A DNA stretch of 64,000 nt from Desulfovibrio sp. ZJ209 (lineage in GTDB: Bacteria > Desulfobacterota > Desulfovibrionia > Desulfovibrionales > Desulfovibrionaceae), in the NCBI RefSeq assembly GCF_011039135.1, contig NZ_JAAKEJ010000001.1, positions 62,001 through 126,000 on the forward strand, in the 5' to 3' direction. The position numbers were made by a program, and so were the translations under genes. This document shows positions 8,562-17,129 of this stretch, piece after piece; within the stretch, counting starts at the first letter, position 1; the number at the start of each line of letters is the position of its first letter. The notes below the pieces were generated by a model. The model was given only the letters and a program-made list of their open reading frames with translations, was not told the origin of the DNA and made no database searches.

Positions 8562-8722
8562 GGCCTTTTTTTCAGGAGGGAAGAGAAAAAATGCGCGCGG
8601 CCCACATGCGCCCCGGGGCCGCGTGTGCCATGGAGCTGCCGCCACCCGCCGCGTGTCTCATGGGGCCCCGGGCGCCAACCCCGTGCCCCAAACCAGATGC
8701 CGGTGCAAAAGCCCCGCGCCTG

Positions 8723-8751
8723 TTGACCCCGCGCTGGCATGGGTGTATCCT
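8723..8751 (+). promoter_or_regulatory. Sigma-70 promoter for the hyn operon
   Basis: TTGACC (8723-8728), a 17-base spacer and TATCCT (8746-8751), giving a leader of about 85 bases before hynB. Confidence 0.6.
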
Positions 8752-8843
8752 TGCGGACAAATGGCGCTGGCCCGCCTTGGGCCGCTTGCGGCGCGGGGGC
8801 ACGCGCGTCTTGTCGCCATGCACTTTTTTGCCAGGAGTCGACT

Positions 8844-9791
8844 ATGCGTATTTCCGTGGGTCTGGGCAAACAGAGCGGAGAGGAGCGTTTGGAACGCCAT
8901 GGCGTGAGCCGCCGCGACTTCATGAAATTCTGCACCGCCGTGGCCGTCACCATGGGCATGGGGCCGGCCTTCGCCGACGACGTGGCCGCGGCCCTCACCG
9001 GGCAGCGCCCCAATGTGGTCTATCTCCACACGGCCGAATGCACGGGCTGTTCCGAGGCGCTCATGCGCATGTACAAGCCCTATATCGACAGCCTCATCCT
9101 CGACACCATCTCCCTCGACTACCAGGAGACCATCATGGCCGCCGCCGGGCAGGCCGCGGAAGATGCGCTGGAGCAGGCCGTCCATTCGCCGCAGGGCTTC
9201 ATCCTCATGGTGGAAGGCGCCATTCCCACGGGCATGGGCGGCAAGTACGGCTATGTGGGCGGCAAGACCATGTATGACATCTGCAAGGACATCCTGCCCA
9301 AGTCCAAGCTCAATCTCGCCCTCGGCACCTGCGCCTCCTACGGCGGCATCCAGGCGGCGCGCCCCAACCCCACGGAAGCCGTGGGCCTCGGCGAAGCCTA
9401 TGCGGACATGGGCATCAAGGTCATCAACATCCCCGGCTGCCCGCCCAACCCCATCAACATGGTGGGCACGCTCGTGGCCTACCTGAGCGGCATGGACATC
9501 GAGCTCGACGAGCTCGGCCGGCCGCTCATGTTCTACGGCCAGACCGTCCACGACCGCTGCGAGCGCCGCAAGCATTTCGACGCCGGCGAGTTCGCCCCCT
9601 CGTTCAATTCCGAAGAGGCGCGCAAGGGCTGGTGTCTCTATGACCTGGGCTGCAAGGGCCCGCAGACCTACAACAACTGTCCGGTGGTGCTCTTCAACCA
9701 GACCAACTGGCCCGTGGGCGCCGGCAGCCCCTGCATCGGCTGCAGCGAGCCGGGCTTCTGGGACGACATGACGCCATTCTACAAGAACTAG
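8844..9791 (+). CDS. hynB: Periplasmic [NiFe] hydrogenase small subunit
   Basis: A 315-residue Fe-S subunit of uptake [NiFe] hydrogenase. The start at 8844 (MRISVGLG) has CAGGAG upstream. A twin-arginine signal occupies the N-terminus (Arg23-Arg24, SRRDFMKFC) with cleavage expected near AFA-DD, so the folded heterodimer is exported to the periplasm. Cluster ligands are visible in [12 protein letters not shown] (proximal 4Fe-4S), [18 protein letters not shown], and the distal/medial region [32 protein letters not shown] and [13 protein letters not shown]. The subunit relays electrons from the NiFe centre to periplasmic c-type cytochromes in sulfate reducers. hynA follows nine bases later. Confidence 0.96.
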   Translation: MRISVGLGKQSGEERLERHGVSRRDFMKFCTAVAVTMGMGPAFADDVAAALTGQRPNVVYLHTAECTGCSEALMRMYKPYIDSLILDTISLDYQETIMAAAGQAAEDALEQAVHSPQGFILMVEGAIPTGMGGKYGYVGGKTMYDICKDILPKSKLNLALGTCASYGGIQAARPNPTEAVGLGEAYADMGIKVINIPGCPPNPINMVGTLVAYLSGMDIELDELGRPLMFYGQTVHDRCERRKHFDAGEFAPSFNSEEARKGWCLYDLGCKGPQTYNNCPVVLFNQTNWPVGAGSPCIGCSEPGFWDDMTPFYKN

Positions 9792-9800
9792 GGGGAAACC

Positions 9801-11483
9801 ATGAGCCAGGTCATCAAAGCGCCCCAGAGCACCTATACCGGCCAGGTGGTGGTCGATCCGCTGACCCGCATCGAGGGGCATCTTCGCATCGAGGCGGAGG
9901 TGGAGAACGGCAAGATCAAGGAGGCCCGCTGCGTGGGCACCCTGTTCCGCGGCCTCGAGATCATCCTCAAGGGCCGCAACCCCTTTGACGCGCCCCACTT
10001 CACGCAGCGCACCTGCGGCGTCTGCACCTACAGCCATTCGCTCGCGTCCACGCGCGCCGTGGAAGACGCCATCAACAAGCCCATCCCGGCCAATGCCACC
10101 TATCTGCGCAATCTCGTCCTGTCCATGCTCTACCTGCATGACCATCTCGTGCATTTCTACGCCCTGCACGCGCTGGACTTCGTGGACGTGGTCAACGCCC
10201 TTCAGGGCGACCCGGTCAAGGCGGCGCAGATCGCCAATTCCATCTCCAACCGCAAGGTCACGCCCGACGATTACCGCGCCGTGCAGGCCAAGCTCAAGGC
10301 CTTTGTGGACAGCGGCCAGCTCGGCCCCTTCACCAACGCCTACTTCCTCGGCAACCACCCGGCATATCACCTGAGCCCGGAGCTCAACCTCATCGGCACG
10401 GCCGACTACCTCGCGGCCCTGCGCGTGCAGGTCAAGGCGGCGCGCGCCATGGCCGTGTTCGGCGCCAAGAACCCGCACACCCAGTTCACCGTGCCCGGCG
10501 GCGTCACCAACTATGGCGCCCTGACGCCCGAGCGCATCAAGGAATTCACGGATCTCTACAAGGAGACCCTGACCTTCATCGAGGATTACTACATCCCCGA
10601 CCTGCTCGCCATCGCGAGCCAGTACAAGGAATGCGCCACCTACGGCGGCACGCGCAACTTCATGGCCTTCGGCGAATTCCCCGACCCGGGCTGCGAGCGC
10701 GATCTCCAGAAGCGCTGGCTCAGGCCCGGCGTCATCCTTGACCGCAAGATCGGCAAGGTGCGCGACATGGACCCCAACAGGATCGCCGAGGGCGTGGCCC
10801 ACAGCTGGTACGTGGGCGACAAGGCCCGCCATCCCTACGAGGGCGAGACCGAGCCCTATTTCACCAAGATGGGCGACAAGGACAAGTATTCCTGGCTCAA
10901 GGCCCCGCGCTACGACGGCATCGCCGTGGAGACCGGGCCGCTCGCGCAGGTGCTCGTCTCCTACGCGCAGGAGCACAGGACCATCAAGCCCATGGTGGAC
11001 AAGGTGCTGGGCGCCCTCCAGATCGGGCCCGAGGCGCTCTTCTCCACGCTCGGCCGCACGGCCGCGCGCGGCATCGAGGCACTGGCCGTGGGCCAGCAGG
11101 TCGAGACCTGGATCAAGCAGTACCAACACAACATCACGAAAGACCAGCAGATCGTGGAGAACTACGAGCCGCCCAAGAGCGCCCGTGGCGTTGGCTTTGT
11201 CAATGCCCCACGCGGCGGCCTCTCCCACTGGATCGTCACCGATGACGACGCGCGCATCGCCAACTTCCAGCTCGTGGTGCCCACCACCTGGAACCTGAGC
11301 CCGCGCGACGCCAAGAACGTGCCGAGCGCCTGCGAGGAAGCCCTCGTGGGCACGCCCGTGGCCGACCCGGCGCGCCCGGTGGAGATCCTGCGCGTGGTCC
11401 ACTCCTTTGACCCCTGCATCGCCTGCGCCGTGCATGTCATCGACGGGGAGACCAACCAGGTCCACAAGTTCAAGGTGTTGTAA
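9801..11483 (+). CDS. hynA: Periplasmic [NiFe] hydrogenase large subunit
   Basis: A 560-residue catalytic subunit of H2 uptake hydrogenase. The NiFe ligands are seen in the N-terminal motif R70-T-C72-G-V-C75 and the C-terminal motif D537-P-C539-I-A-C542. The conserved start LTRIEGHLRIE is present. After AVH545 there are 15 residues (VIDGETNQVHKFKVL), the extension that a specific protease removes after nickel insertion, so the encoded form is the precursor. It has no signal peptide and would be carried out with HynB by the Tat system. The second position of the last motif is a plain cysteine, so this is the NiFe rather than the NiFeSe type. Confidence 0.96.
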   Translation: MSQVIKAPQSTYTGQVVVDPLTRIEGHLRIEAEVENGKIKEARCVGTLFRGLEIILKGRNPFDAPHFTQRTCGVCTYSHSLASTRAVEDAINKPIPANATYLRNLVLSMLYLHDHLVHFYALHALDFVDVVNALQGDPVKAAQIANSISNRKVTPDDYRAVQAKLKAFVDSGQLGPFTNAYFLGNHPAYHLSPELNLIGTADYLAALRVQVKAARAMAVFGAKNPHTQFTVPGGVTNYGALTPERIKEFTDLYKETLTFIEDYYIPDLLAIASQYKECATYGGTRNFMAFGEFPDPGCERDLQKRWLRPGVILDRKIGKVRDMDPNRIAEGVAHSWYVGDKARHPYEGETEPYFTKMGDKDKYSWLKAPRYDGIAVETGPLAQVLVSYAQEHRTIKPMVDKVLGALQIGPEALFSTLGRTAARGIEALAVGQQVETWIKQYQHNITKDQQIVENYEPPKSARGVGFVNAPRGGLSHWIVTDDDARIANFQLVVPTTWNLSPRDAKNVPSACEEALVGTPVADPARPVEILRVVHSFDPCIACAVHVIDGETNQVHKFKVL

Positions 11484-11490
11484 CCGCTTT

Positions 11491-11546
11491 CGCACCGGCC
11501 CGCGCCGGTGCGGGGCTTCATGGAGGGGGCGGGCTCTGGCCCGCCC
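11491..11546 (+). terminator. Tandem hairpins between hynA and the maturation protease
   Basis: Hairpin 1 pairs CGCACCGGC (11491-11499) with GCCGGTGCG (11504-11512). Hairpin 2 pairs GGGCGGG (11527-11533) with CCCGCCC (11540-11546) and is followed by TTT. They could attenuate transcription so the structural subunits outnumber the protease, or protect the hynBA 3' end. Confidence 0.5.
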
Positions 11547-11592
11547 TTTCCGTATCCGGGCCATGGCGGAAGGCGAAAGAAAGGAACGGCAG

Positions 11593-12087
11593 ATGGCAGA
11601 ACCGCGGGTGCTCGTGCTCGGCGTGGGCAATATCCTCCTCTGTGACGAGGGCTTCGGCGTGGCCGCCGTGAACCGGCTGGAGCAGGACTACAGCTGGCCC
11701 GACAATGTGCGCCTGCTGGACGGCGGCACGCTCGGCCTTTTCCTCATGCCCGACATCATGGACGCCGACCTGCTGGTGGTGCTCGACGTGGTGCTCGGCC
11801 CCGGCGCGCCCGGGACGATCTACCTGCTGGAAGGGGAAGACCTGCGCAAGAGCCTGAGCTTCAGGGATTCCACGCACCAGACCGACCTTGTGGACACGCT
11901 CATCAGTTGCGGTCTCGCCGGCCACAGGCCGGAGACGTTCATCATCGGCATCCAGCCCGGCGACTGGCAGACCCTGTCGCCGGAGCTGACCCCGGAGCTA
12001 GCGGCGAAGCTGCCGGAATTCTGCGCCAAGGTGGTGGCAGAGTTGGCCCGGCGCGGCATCACGGCCACGCCGAGGGCGTCCGCCTGA
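11593..12087 (+). CDS. [NiFe] hydrogenase maturation endopeptidase (HyaD/HybD/HupD family)
   Basis: A 164-residue cytoplasmic protease that removes the C-terminal peptide of the hydrogenase large subunit once nickel is in place. The start at 11593 (MAEPRVLVLGVGN) is chosen because AAGGA sits eight bases upstream and the family begins at this strand; an ATG at 11563 adds only ten non-family residues. The three nickel-sensing ligands known from HybD are visible as Glu19 (CDEGFGV), Asp65 (VVLDVVLGP) and His95 (RDSTHQTD). Its natural target is HynA, encoded immediately upstream, which carries the matching cleavable tail. Confidence 0.9.
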   Translation: MAEPRVLVLGVGNILLCDEGFGVAAVNRLEQDYSWPDNVRLLDGGTLGLFLMPDIMDADLLVVLDVVLGPGAPGTIYLLEGEDLRKSLSFRDSTHQTDLVDTLISCGLAGHRPETFIIGIQPGDWQTLSPELTPELAAKLPEFCAKVVAELARRGITATPRASA

Positions 12088-12160
12088 AGGCCGGCGGCGG
12101 GGGCGGCCACGGCCGCTTGCCGGCGCAGTCCGCAAGGGAGAAGGTGCAACGGGAGGCAGC

Positions 12161-14146
12161 ATGCGCAGCCGGGTCATCAAGACAAATCTGCTGGTGGGCG
12201 TCATCCTCCTCATCGGCTTCCTCCTCACCGCCTGGTTCAGCCACCGCGCCAATTATCGCGTTTCGCTGACCGCGCTGGAGCAGGTCTCGGCGCTCACCGC
12301 GGACAGCATCTATTTTCGGCTCTCCTCGGTGCTGAACCGGCCCGTGACCATGGCCCTGACCATGGCCGGCGACACCTTCCTCGCCGACTGGCTCCTGCGC
12401 GAGGGCGCGCATCTCGACGAGGCGGAGTTCGCGCGCGCCATCCAGTCCTATCTCACGGCCTATCAGGAGAAGGACCATTTCGATTCGGTCTTTCTGGTGT
12501 CGGCCGCGAGCCGGCGCTATTACAGTGCTGCCGGCATCGACCGCGTGCTCGCCCCGGGCGCCCCGGAAAACGCCTGGTATGCCGCGCTTATGGCCTCGAA
12601 CCGCCAGTATTCGCTCAATGTGGATACGGACAAAACGGCGGGCGCGGGCAAGGCCCCGGCGGTGTTCGTGAACTGCAAGATCATGGATCCCTGGGGCGAA
12701 GTGCTCGGCGTGGTGGGCATCGGCATCCGCACCGATGTCCTCAAGCGCATCCTCAAGGAATATGAGGAGCGCTACGGGGTCGAGGTCTTCCTGCTCGACC
12801 GCGCGGGCACTGTGGAGGTCTCGCAGGGGCATACCGGCGAGGAGCACAAGGATTGGTTCACGCTCTCAGGCCGCGAACGACTCCGGGCCGCCATCCTCGA
12901 CAGGCGCAACAGTGACGCCAATTTCGGTGTCTGGGCAGGCGGCGCCGGGGAGAGCGGGGAACTGGAAGGGCCGGCGGGCCCGGGATCTTCCTATCTCGTC
13001 ACGCGCTACATGCCCGAGCTCTCGTGGTACCTGGTGGTGGAGCAGGACGCGGCGCCGCTCATCGCCAAGATGCGGTCGCAGATCAGCACTTCCATCCTCG
13101 TGCTCCTGCTCATCCTCGCCAGCGTCTTCACTGTCATCACCCTGGTCATCAGGGGCTTCAACAAAAAGATCACGGGCATCATCGAGCAGCGTCTCGGCCT
13201 GTTCAAGCAGGCCACGGAACAGCTCTATGACGATATTTACGAGTGGAACATCACGCATAACCGCTGCGTGGGCGCGAACACCGAAGAATATTTCGCGCGC
13301 ATCGGCGCAAGCCGCCTCTCCTTTGACGAGGGCCTCACCATCATCGCCGAAAAGCAGATCAAGCCCGAGTTCCGCGAGGGCTATGTGGCGCGCTTCTGCA
13401 CAAAGAACGTGCTCGCCGAGTTCCGCAAGGGCAACCATCACCTGCGCTATGACTTCATGATCACACAGGACGGCAAGTCCTACCACTGGATGCGCATCGA
13501 CGCCCATGTGTTCTACTCGCCGGACGACGACTCCCTGCACATGTTCACCTACAGGAAGAACATTGACGCGGAAAAGCAGAAGGAGGCGCTGGCCAATATC
13601 GACGAGATGACGGGCTGCTCCACCAAGAAGGCCACGGAGCGCATGATCGACGACGCGCTCCTCCACCATCCCGACGCGCCGGCCGCCTTTTTCATCTTCG
13701 ATATCGACGATTTCAAGCAGGCCAACGACACTTTCGGGCACGCCTTCGGCGACCGCTGCATCCGGGAATTTTCGGCCGTCATCAGGAAGCACTTTCGCGA
13801 GCAGGACATCGTGGGGCGCCTCGGGGGCGACGAATTCGCGGCCTTCATCCCCATCCCGAGCCACGCCTGGGCCCAGCAGAAGGCCCGCGAACTCGTGGAA
13901 GCACTGCATTTTGTCTGCACGGACGGCGAGGACAGCTGGCAGGTCTCGGCCAGCATCGGCGTGGCCTTCGCCCCGGAGGACGGCACCCGCTTCATCGACC
14001 TCTACCAGGGCGCGGACGCGGCCCTCTACGAGACCAAGCAGAACGGCAAAAACGGGTTTACCATCCACCGGCCGGAGAGCCGGGAGGGCCGGGGGGCAGC
14101 CGGAGCGCCGGAACAGGCCGGAGCGGGAAGAAGCGGTATCAGATAA
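12161..14146 (+). CDS. Membrane sensor diguanylate cyclase (dCACHE-PAS-GGDEF)
   Basis: A 661-residue inner-membrane signalling protein. TM1 is about residues 8-26 and TM2 about 310-331, enclosing a periplasmic sensor of roughly 280 residues that looks like a double CACHE domain (DSVFLVSAASRRYYSA, VNCKIMDPWGEVLGVVGIGI). A PAS-like cytoplasmic domain (about 345-470, FxYRKNIDAEKQ at its end) leads into a GGDEF domain (about 475-635). The active-site motif GGDEF is intact at 555-559 and an inhibitory-site RxxD (Arg546-Asp549) lies five residues before it, so the protein should make cyclic di-GMP with product feedback. GGGAGG precedes the start at 12161. It follows the hydrogenase protease by 73 bases; co-transcription is plausible. 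Confidence 0.9.
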   Translation: MRSRVIKTNLLVGVILLIGFLLTAWFSHRANYRVSLTALEQVSALTADSIYFRLSSVLNRPVTMALTMAGDTFLADWLLREGAHLDEAEFARAIQSYLTAYQEKDHFDSVFLVSAASRRYYSAAGIDRVLAPGAPENAWYAALMASNRQYSLNVDTDKTAGAGKAPAVFVNCKIMDPWGEVLGVVGIGIRTDVLKRILKEYEERYGVEVFLLDRAGTVEVSQGHTGEEHKDWFTLSGRERLRAAILDRRNSDANFGVWAGGAGESGELEGPAGPGSSYLVTRYMPELSWYLVVEQDAAPLIAKMRSQISTSILVLLLILASVFTVITLVIRGFNKKITGIIEQRLGLFKQATEQLYDDIYEWNITHNRCVGANTEEYFARIGASRLSFDEGLTIIAEKQIKPEFREGYVARFCTKNVLAEFRKGNHHLRYDFMITQDGKSYHWMRIDAHVFYSPDDDSLHMFTYRKNIDAEKQKEALANIDEMTGCSTKKATERMIDDALLHHPDAPAAFFIFDIDDFKQANDTFGHAFGDRCIREFSAVIRKHFREQDIVGRLGGDEFAAFIPIPSHAWAQQKARELVEALHFVCTDGEDSWQVSASIGVAFAPEDGTRFIDLYQGADAALYETKQNGKNGFTIHRPESREGRGAAGAPEQAGAGRSGIR

Positions 14147-14174
14147 AATAAGGGCCGGAGACTCGTGGCCGGCC

Positions 14175-14696
14175 TCAGGGCGTGGTGGTATCGTCGGTCA
14201 TGTCCGGCGGAAGACTATCTTCAGTCCAAAGCCTGAAGCCGGCCTCGCGCAGGCGTTTTGCCCAGAGGCCGTCGCCGGGGCGGAGTGTGTGGCTGAAGCT
14301 CCCGTCATAGACCTCGCCCACGCCGCAGGAAGGGGAGCGTGCCTTGAGGATGGCCTCGCGGGCGCCGCTCGCAAGGGCCGCGGCAAGGGCGCGATCCGCG
14401 CCACGCTCAAAGGCTGCGGTCACGTCCGCGCCGTCACGGGAAAGCACGCGGACCTCGTTCTCGTCCGCGCCGGCCAGCACCTGCTCGCACGGGGGCCGGG
14501 GCACGGGCAGGCCCGAAAGGCTCTCCGGGCACACGGGCACGGCGAGGCCCGCTTCGACAAGCGCCACAACCTGCGCGCAGGGATTGCTTGCGCCGTCATA
14601 GCGGCAACAAAGCCCGGCCAGGCAGCCGCTCACCACAAAGCGGGGCCGGGGCGCCGCGCCGGCAGCATCCTTAATGGCTTTAATGGCTTTTGCCAT
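14175..14696 (-). CDS. DUF523 family protein
   Basis: A 173-residue protein of the DUF523 family, of unknown biochemical function. Typical features are the N-terminal VVSGCLAGLCCRYDG, PVCPESLSGLPVPRPP, and the later AILKARSPSCGVGEVYDGSF. The several cysteines suggest metal or cofactor binding, which is inference. I choose the ATG at 14696, which overlaps the end of the upstream small gene by 17 bases and has a GGGG-rich stretch before it; a TTG start at 14735 is also open. Confidence 0.8.
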   Translation of the reverse strand: MAKAIKAIKDAAGAAPRPRFVVSGCLAGLCCRYDGASNPCAQVVALVEAGLAVPVCPESLSGLPVPRPPCEQVLAGADENEVRVLSRDGADVTAAFERGADRALAAALASGAREAILKARSPSCGVGEVYDGSFSHTLRPGDGLWAKRLREAGFRLWTEDSLPPDMTDDTTTP

Positions 14697-14985
14697 CCGC
14701 CCCACCACCGGCCTGCGCGGCCTTGCGTTCCTCAAGGCGGCGCTGCATGCGGTTTGCCATGCCCTCGCGCACGGCCTTGCGCGTGGCCTCTTCCGATTCC
14801 TGCGTCACCGGAACGTCGCTGTAATAGATGGCGCCGCTGTGGATGTTGTGCTCTTCCTGCACGGCGTCATAGCGCTGCCACGCCGGCGAAAGCGAAAACA
14901 GCCAGGGGCCGATGACGCAGAAGAAGAGCAAAAGACCGCCTATCCAGCAGCAGAGGCGGAAGACGGTGCGCGTGACAGGCGGCAT
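14680..14985 (-). CDS. Small membrane protein of unknown function
   Basis: A 101-residue protein that I do not recognise. Residues about 8-30 form one strong membrane helix (VFRLCCWIGGLLLFFCVIGPWLF), followed by a charged, Glu/Arg-rich tail ending in GADGKSH. Its stop overlaps the start of the DUF523 gene, so the two are translationally linked. Its ATG lies only about ten bases beyond the T-tract of the terminator closing the upstream exporter gene, and no convincing ribosome-binding site is visible, so expression may depend on read-through. Confidence 0.55.
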   Translation of the reverse strand: MPPVTRTVFRLCCWIGGLLLFFCVIGPWLFSLSPAWQRYDAVQEEHNIHSGAIYYSDVPVTQESEEATRKAVREGMANRMQRRLEERKAAQAGGGADGKSH

Positions 14986-15001
14986 GGCGGGCTCATGAAA
15001 A

Positions 15002-15032
15002 AAGCCGCCGCGGCTTTGGGCCGCGGCGGCTT
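15002..15032 (-). terminator. Terminator of the YeiH-family gene
   Basis: AAGCCGCCGCGGC (15002-15014) pairs perfectly with GCCGCGGCGGCTT (15020-15032). On the minus strand the stem is followed by a run of T (about 15003-14996). A textbook intrinsic terminator 15 bases after the stop at 15048. Confidence 0.85.
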
Positions 15033-15047
15033 GTGCTGTGCGGAGCG

Positions 15048-16772
15048 CTAGATGCGCGCCGTGATTTCGGGGAAGACCTTGTAGAACATGATCCAGGCCA
15101 TGAGCAGCGTCAGGGCCAGGTTCAGGGACTGGCCGCACACATAGAGGATGACCGGCTTGCCGCCCTTGAAGTACTTGGCAAGGGCGCGGAAGTCGGTGGT
15201 GAGGCCGATGGAGATGAAGGCCAGGCAGAAGAACCAGCCGCGCAGCGGGTTGGCGACCTTGTTGACGCCGTTGTCAACGAGCATCTTGGCAAAGTCGCCG
15301 CCGAGGTTGGCGCTGATGATGGACATGATGACCGAGACCGCGAGGAAGCCGATGACGAACTTCGGGAAGCGGTTCCAGATCTCGCCCGCGCCCACCTTCT
15401 CGCCGGTGTTGTCCACCTTGGTGGTGAAGTAGATGGCCACGCAGAAGGCGGTGACGCCGATGAGCACGTTCTGGATCATCTTGACGGTGGCGGCAACCTG
15501 GAGGGCCTTGGGGCCGATCCACGCGCCGGCGGCGGCCACGGCGCCCGTGGCGTCGACCGTGCCGCCGATCCACGCGCCGCCCAGGATCTCGGGCATGCCC
15601 ACGGCCTTGATGAAGGCCGGCATGACGATCATCATGATGGCGGTGAAGGTCATGGAGAGGCCGAGGGAGAGGGTGAGCTCTTCCTTCTTGGCGCGGGCCG
15701 CGGCCGCGGTGGCGATGGCGGCGGAGGTGCCGCACACCGACATGTCGGCCGAGATGACGATGTTCAGGGTGCGCGAGGGCATCTTGAGCACCTTCTGGCC
15801 GAAGATGAAGGTGGTGATGAGCACGATGGGCGTCACCACCCAGGCCACGAAGATGCCGGGGATGCCGATGGCCATGATCTTGTGGAAGAGCACGTCAGCG
15901 CCAAGCAGAACCAGGCCGATCTTGATGTAGTACTCGACCTGCGAGCCGTCCTGAAGCCATTTCGGCGTGCCGATGGTGTTGGCGATGATCATGCCGATGG
16001 CGATGGACCAGATTTCGGCGTTGGCGCCGTAGCGGCGCATGGTCACCTGGTTGCCGAGGATGTTGGCGAGGATGCAGAGCAGATACACGACGAGGAAGGC
16101 CACGAAGAAGCGGCCCGCGTTGAAGCCCATGACCACGGCGCCGATGGTGACGAGCACGCCGAGGCAGAGCCCGAGCACGATAAGCGTGGGGATGCGGTTG
16201 AAGGGCTTGACGATCTTCTTGGAGGCGTCGGCGGTGGCCTTCTTGGCCTTCTGCCAAGAGCCGATGGCGGCGGTGGCGGCCTCGTTCAGCGAATTGTCCT
16301 GAAAGCCGGCGTCCGCGGCCATGGCCTGCGCCGTCTTGGCGGCGTCGAGGGCGGCGGCTTCGGCGGCCTTGGCCTCGTCCACCTTGGGCAGCACGGAGGC
16401 GTTCATCCTGTCGGCGTCAGCCTTGCTCAGGATGAGCGAATCCAGCGGATTGGAGCTCCAGCGGGCCGGCGTCTTGATGTAGTTGATGAGCGCGGCCACG
16501 GCGGGGAGCTTCTGGCCCTGGAGGCCCTTCTGGGCGGCGGAAGCGTCGTACCACTCGATGGTCTTGAAGGGCTTGGCGGCCTCGGCCTTGAGGGTGGCGG
16601 CGTACTGGTCGTACTTGCTTTCCAGGTCGGAGCGGCCGCCGAACACGAGGCAGACAGCCACGATGATCAGGAAGAGGCCGATCCAGATGGCCCAGTAGTC
16701 TTCCTTCTTCCAGAGATCAGAGAACTGCGATTTCCCCCGATCAATAACGATATCGGAGTTTGCCTGAGACAT
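15048..16772 (-). CDS. YeiH-family putative sulfate/anion exporter (UPF0324), long form
   Basis: A 574-residue multi-pass inner-membrane protein of the UPF0324/YeiH family (Pfam Cons_hypoth698), often annotated as a putative sulfate exporter; transport has not been firmly shown. The family core covers about residues 193-574 with many hydrophobic helices and conserved small-residue stretches (NIVISADMSVCGTSAAIA, GGAWIGGTVDATGAVAAAG). Unlike E. coli YeiH of about 350 residues, there is an extra N-terminal helix (about 27-45) and an Ala/Lys/Asp-rich segment of about 145 residues before the core. The start at 16772 has AGGAGGGAAAGGG in front. It is monocistronic, with its own terminator and a promoter overlapped by a palindrome. 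Confidence 0.85.
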   Translation of the reverse strand: MSQANSDIVIDRGKSQFSDLWKKEDYWAIWIGLFLIIVAVCLVFGGRSDLESKYDQYAATLKAEAAKPFKTIEWYDASAAQKGLQGQKLPAVAALINYIKTPARWSSNPLDSLILSKADADRMNASVLPKVDEAKAAEAAALDAAKTAQAMAADAGFQDNSLNEAATAAIGSWQKAKKATADASKKIVKPFNRIPTLIVLGLCLGVLVTIGAVVMGFNAGRFFVAFLVVYLLCILANILGNQVTMRRYGANAEIWSIAIGMIIANTIGTPKWLQDGSQVEYYIKIGLVLLGADVLFHKIMAIGIPGIFVAWVVTPIVLITTFIFGQKVLKMPSRTLNIVISADMSVCGTSAAIATAAAARAKKEELTLSLGLSMTFTAIMMIVMPAFIKAVGMPEILGGAWIGGTVDATGAVAAAGAWIGPKALQVAATVKMIQNVLIGVTAFCVAIYFTTKVDNTGEKVGAGEIWNRFPKFVIGFLAVSVIMSIISANLGGDFAKMLVDNGVNKVANPLRGWFFCLAFISIGLTTDFRALAKYFKGGKPVILYVCGQSLNLALTLLMAWIMFYKVFPEITARI

Positions 16773-16860
16773 CCCTTTCCCTCCTGTGGAGATCCTGGTT
16801 ATGACCCGGCGCGAAAACCGGGCCTGACTTCAACCATCAGCCCCCATCCTTCCCGGCGGA

Positions 16861-16887
16861 TGGTGTATCGGATGGCACGATACACCA
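16861..16887. promoter_or_regulatory. Operator-like palindrome over the YeiH promoter
   Basis: Perfect 10-base arms TGGTGTATCG (16861-16870) and CGATACACCA (16878-16887) around seven bases. It covers the -10 box and start-site region of the minus-strand promoter. A dimeric repressor site is the simplest reading; the regulator is unknown. Confidence 0.65.
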
Positions 16888-16905
16888 AAAAAAATCGGCA
16901 TTCAA
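16877..16905 (-). promoter_or_regulatory. Promoter of the YeiH-family gene
   Basis: On the minus strand TTGAAT (16905-16900), a 17-base spacer containing a T8 run, and TATCGT (16882-16877). The -10 lies inside the right arm and loop of the palindrome at 16861-16887. Confidence 0.55.
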
Positions 16906-17017
16906 GCCGTCAGCGGGCGCATATGCCATTTTCTTCACAGCTTCGGGGCGGCGCGCGGCGGTCAAAAGTCTTGCGGGTGGAGCAGACTCCTTCCCGGCAC
17001 GGTGCGCGCGGGCGCGC

Positions 17018-17046
17018 TTGGACATTTTCCAAAAAATGTGTAGAAT
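17018..17046 (+). promoter_or_regulatory. Sigma-70 promoter for the 17130-20848 operon
   Basis: TTGGAC (17018-17023), a 17-base AT-rich spacer and TAGAAT (17041-17046), about 84 bases before the first gene. Confidence 0.65.
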
Positions 17047-17129
17047 TTTTCTTAATTGCCGGGCGCCGGCGGCAGCCGCCCCGAACACTGTCCGAACCCG
17101 GCGCCCCATCTCCAGCCAGCGAGGAAACC

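Larger units (their letters stand above)
8480..8843. other. Divergent control region between the SprA-related gene and hynB
   Basis: A 364-base gap without a convincing gene. It holds a sigma-28-type promoter on the minus strand (8535-8561) and a sigma-70-type promoter on the plus strand (8723-8751). Nothing further was recognised between them. Confidence 0.7.
16773..17129. other. Divergent control region
   Basis: A 357-base gap between the YeiH gene (minus) and an exported-protein gene (plus). It holds a promoter and operator-like palindrome for the former (16861-16905), a strong promoter for the latter (17018-17046), and a small CCCGG/CCGGG hairpin in the YeiH leader near 16804-16824. No gene is seen. 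Confidence 0.7.

Noticed and set aside
8658-11630. A 990-codon minus-strand open frame opposite hynBA
   Set aside because: Shadow of the hydrogenase genes; no recognisable domain and no ribosome-binding site.
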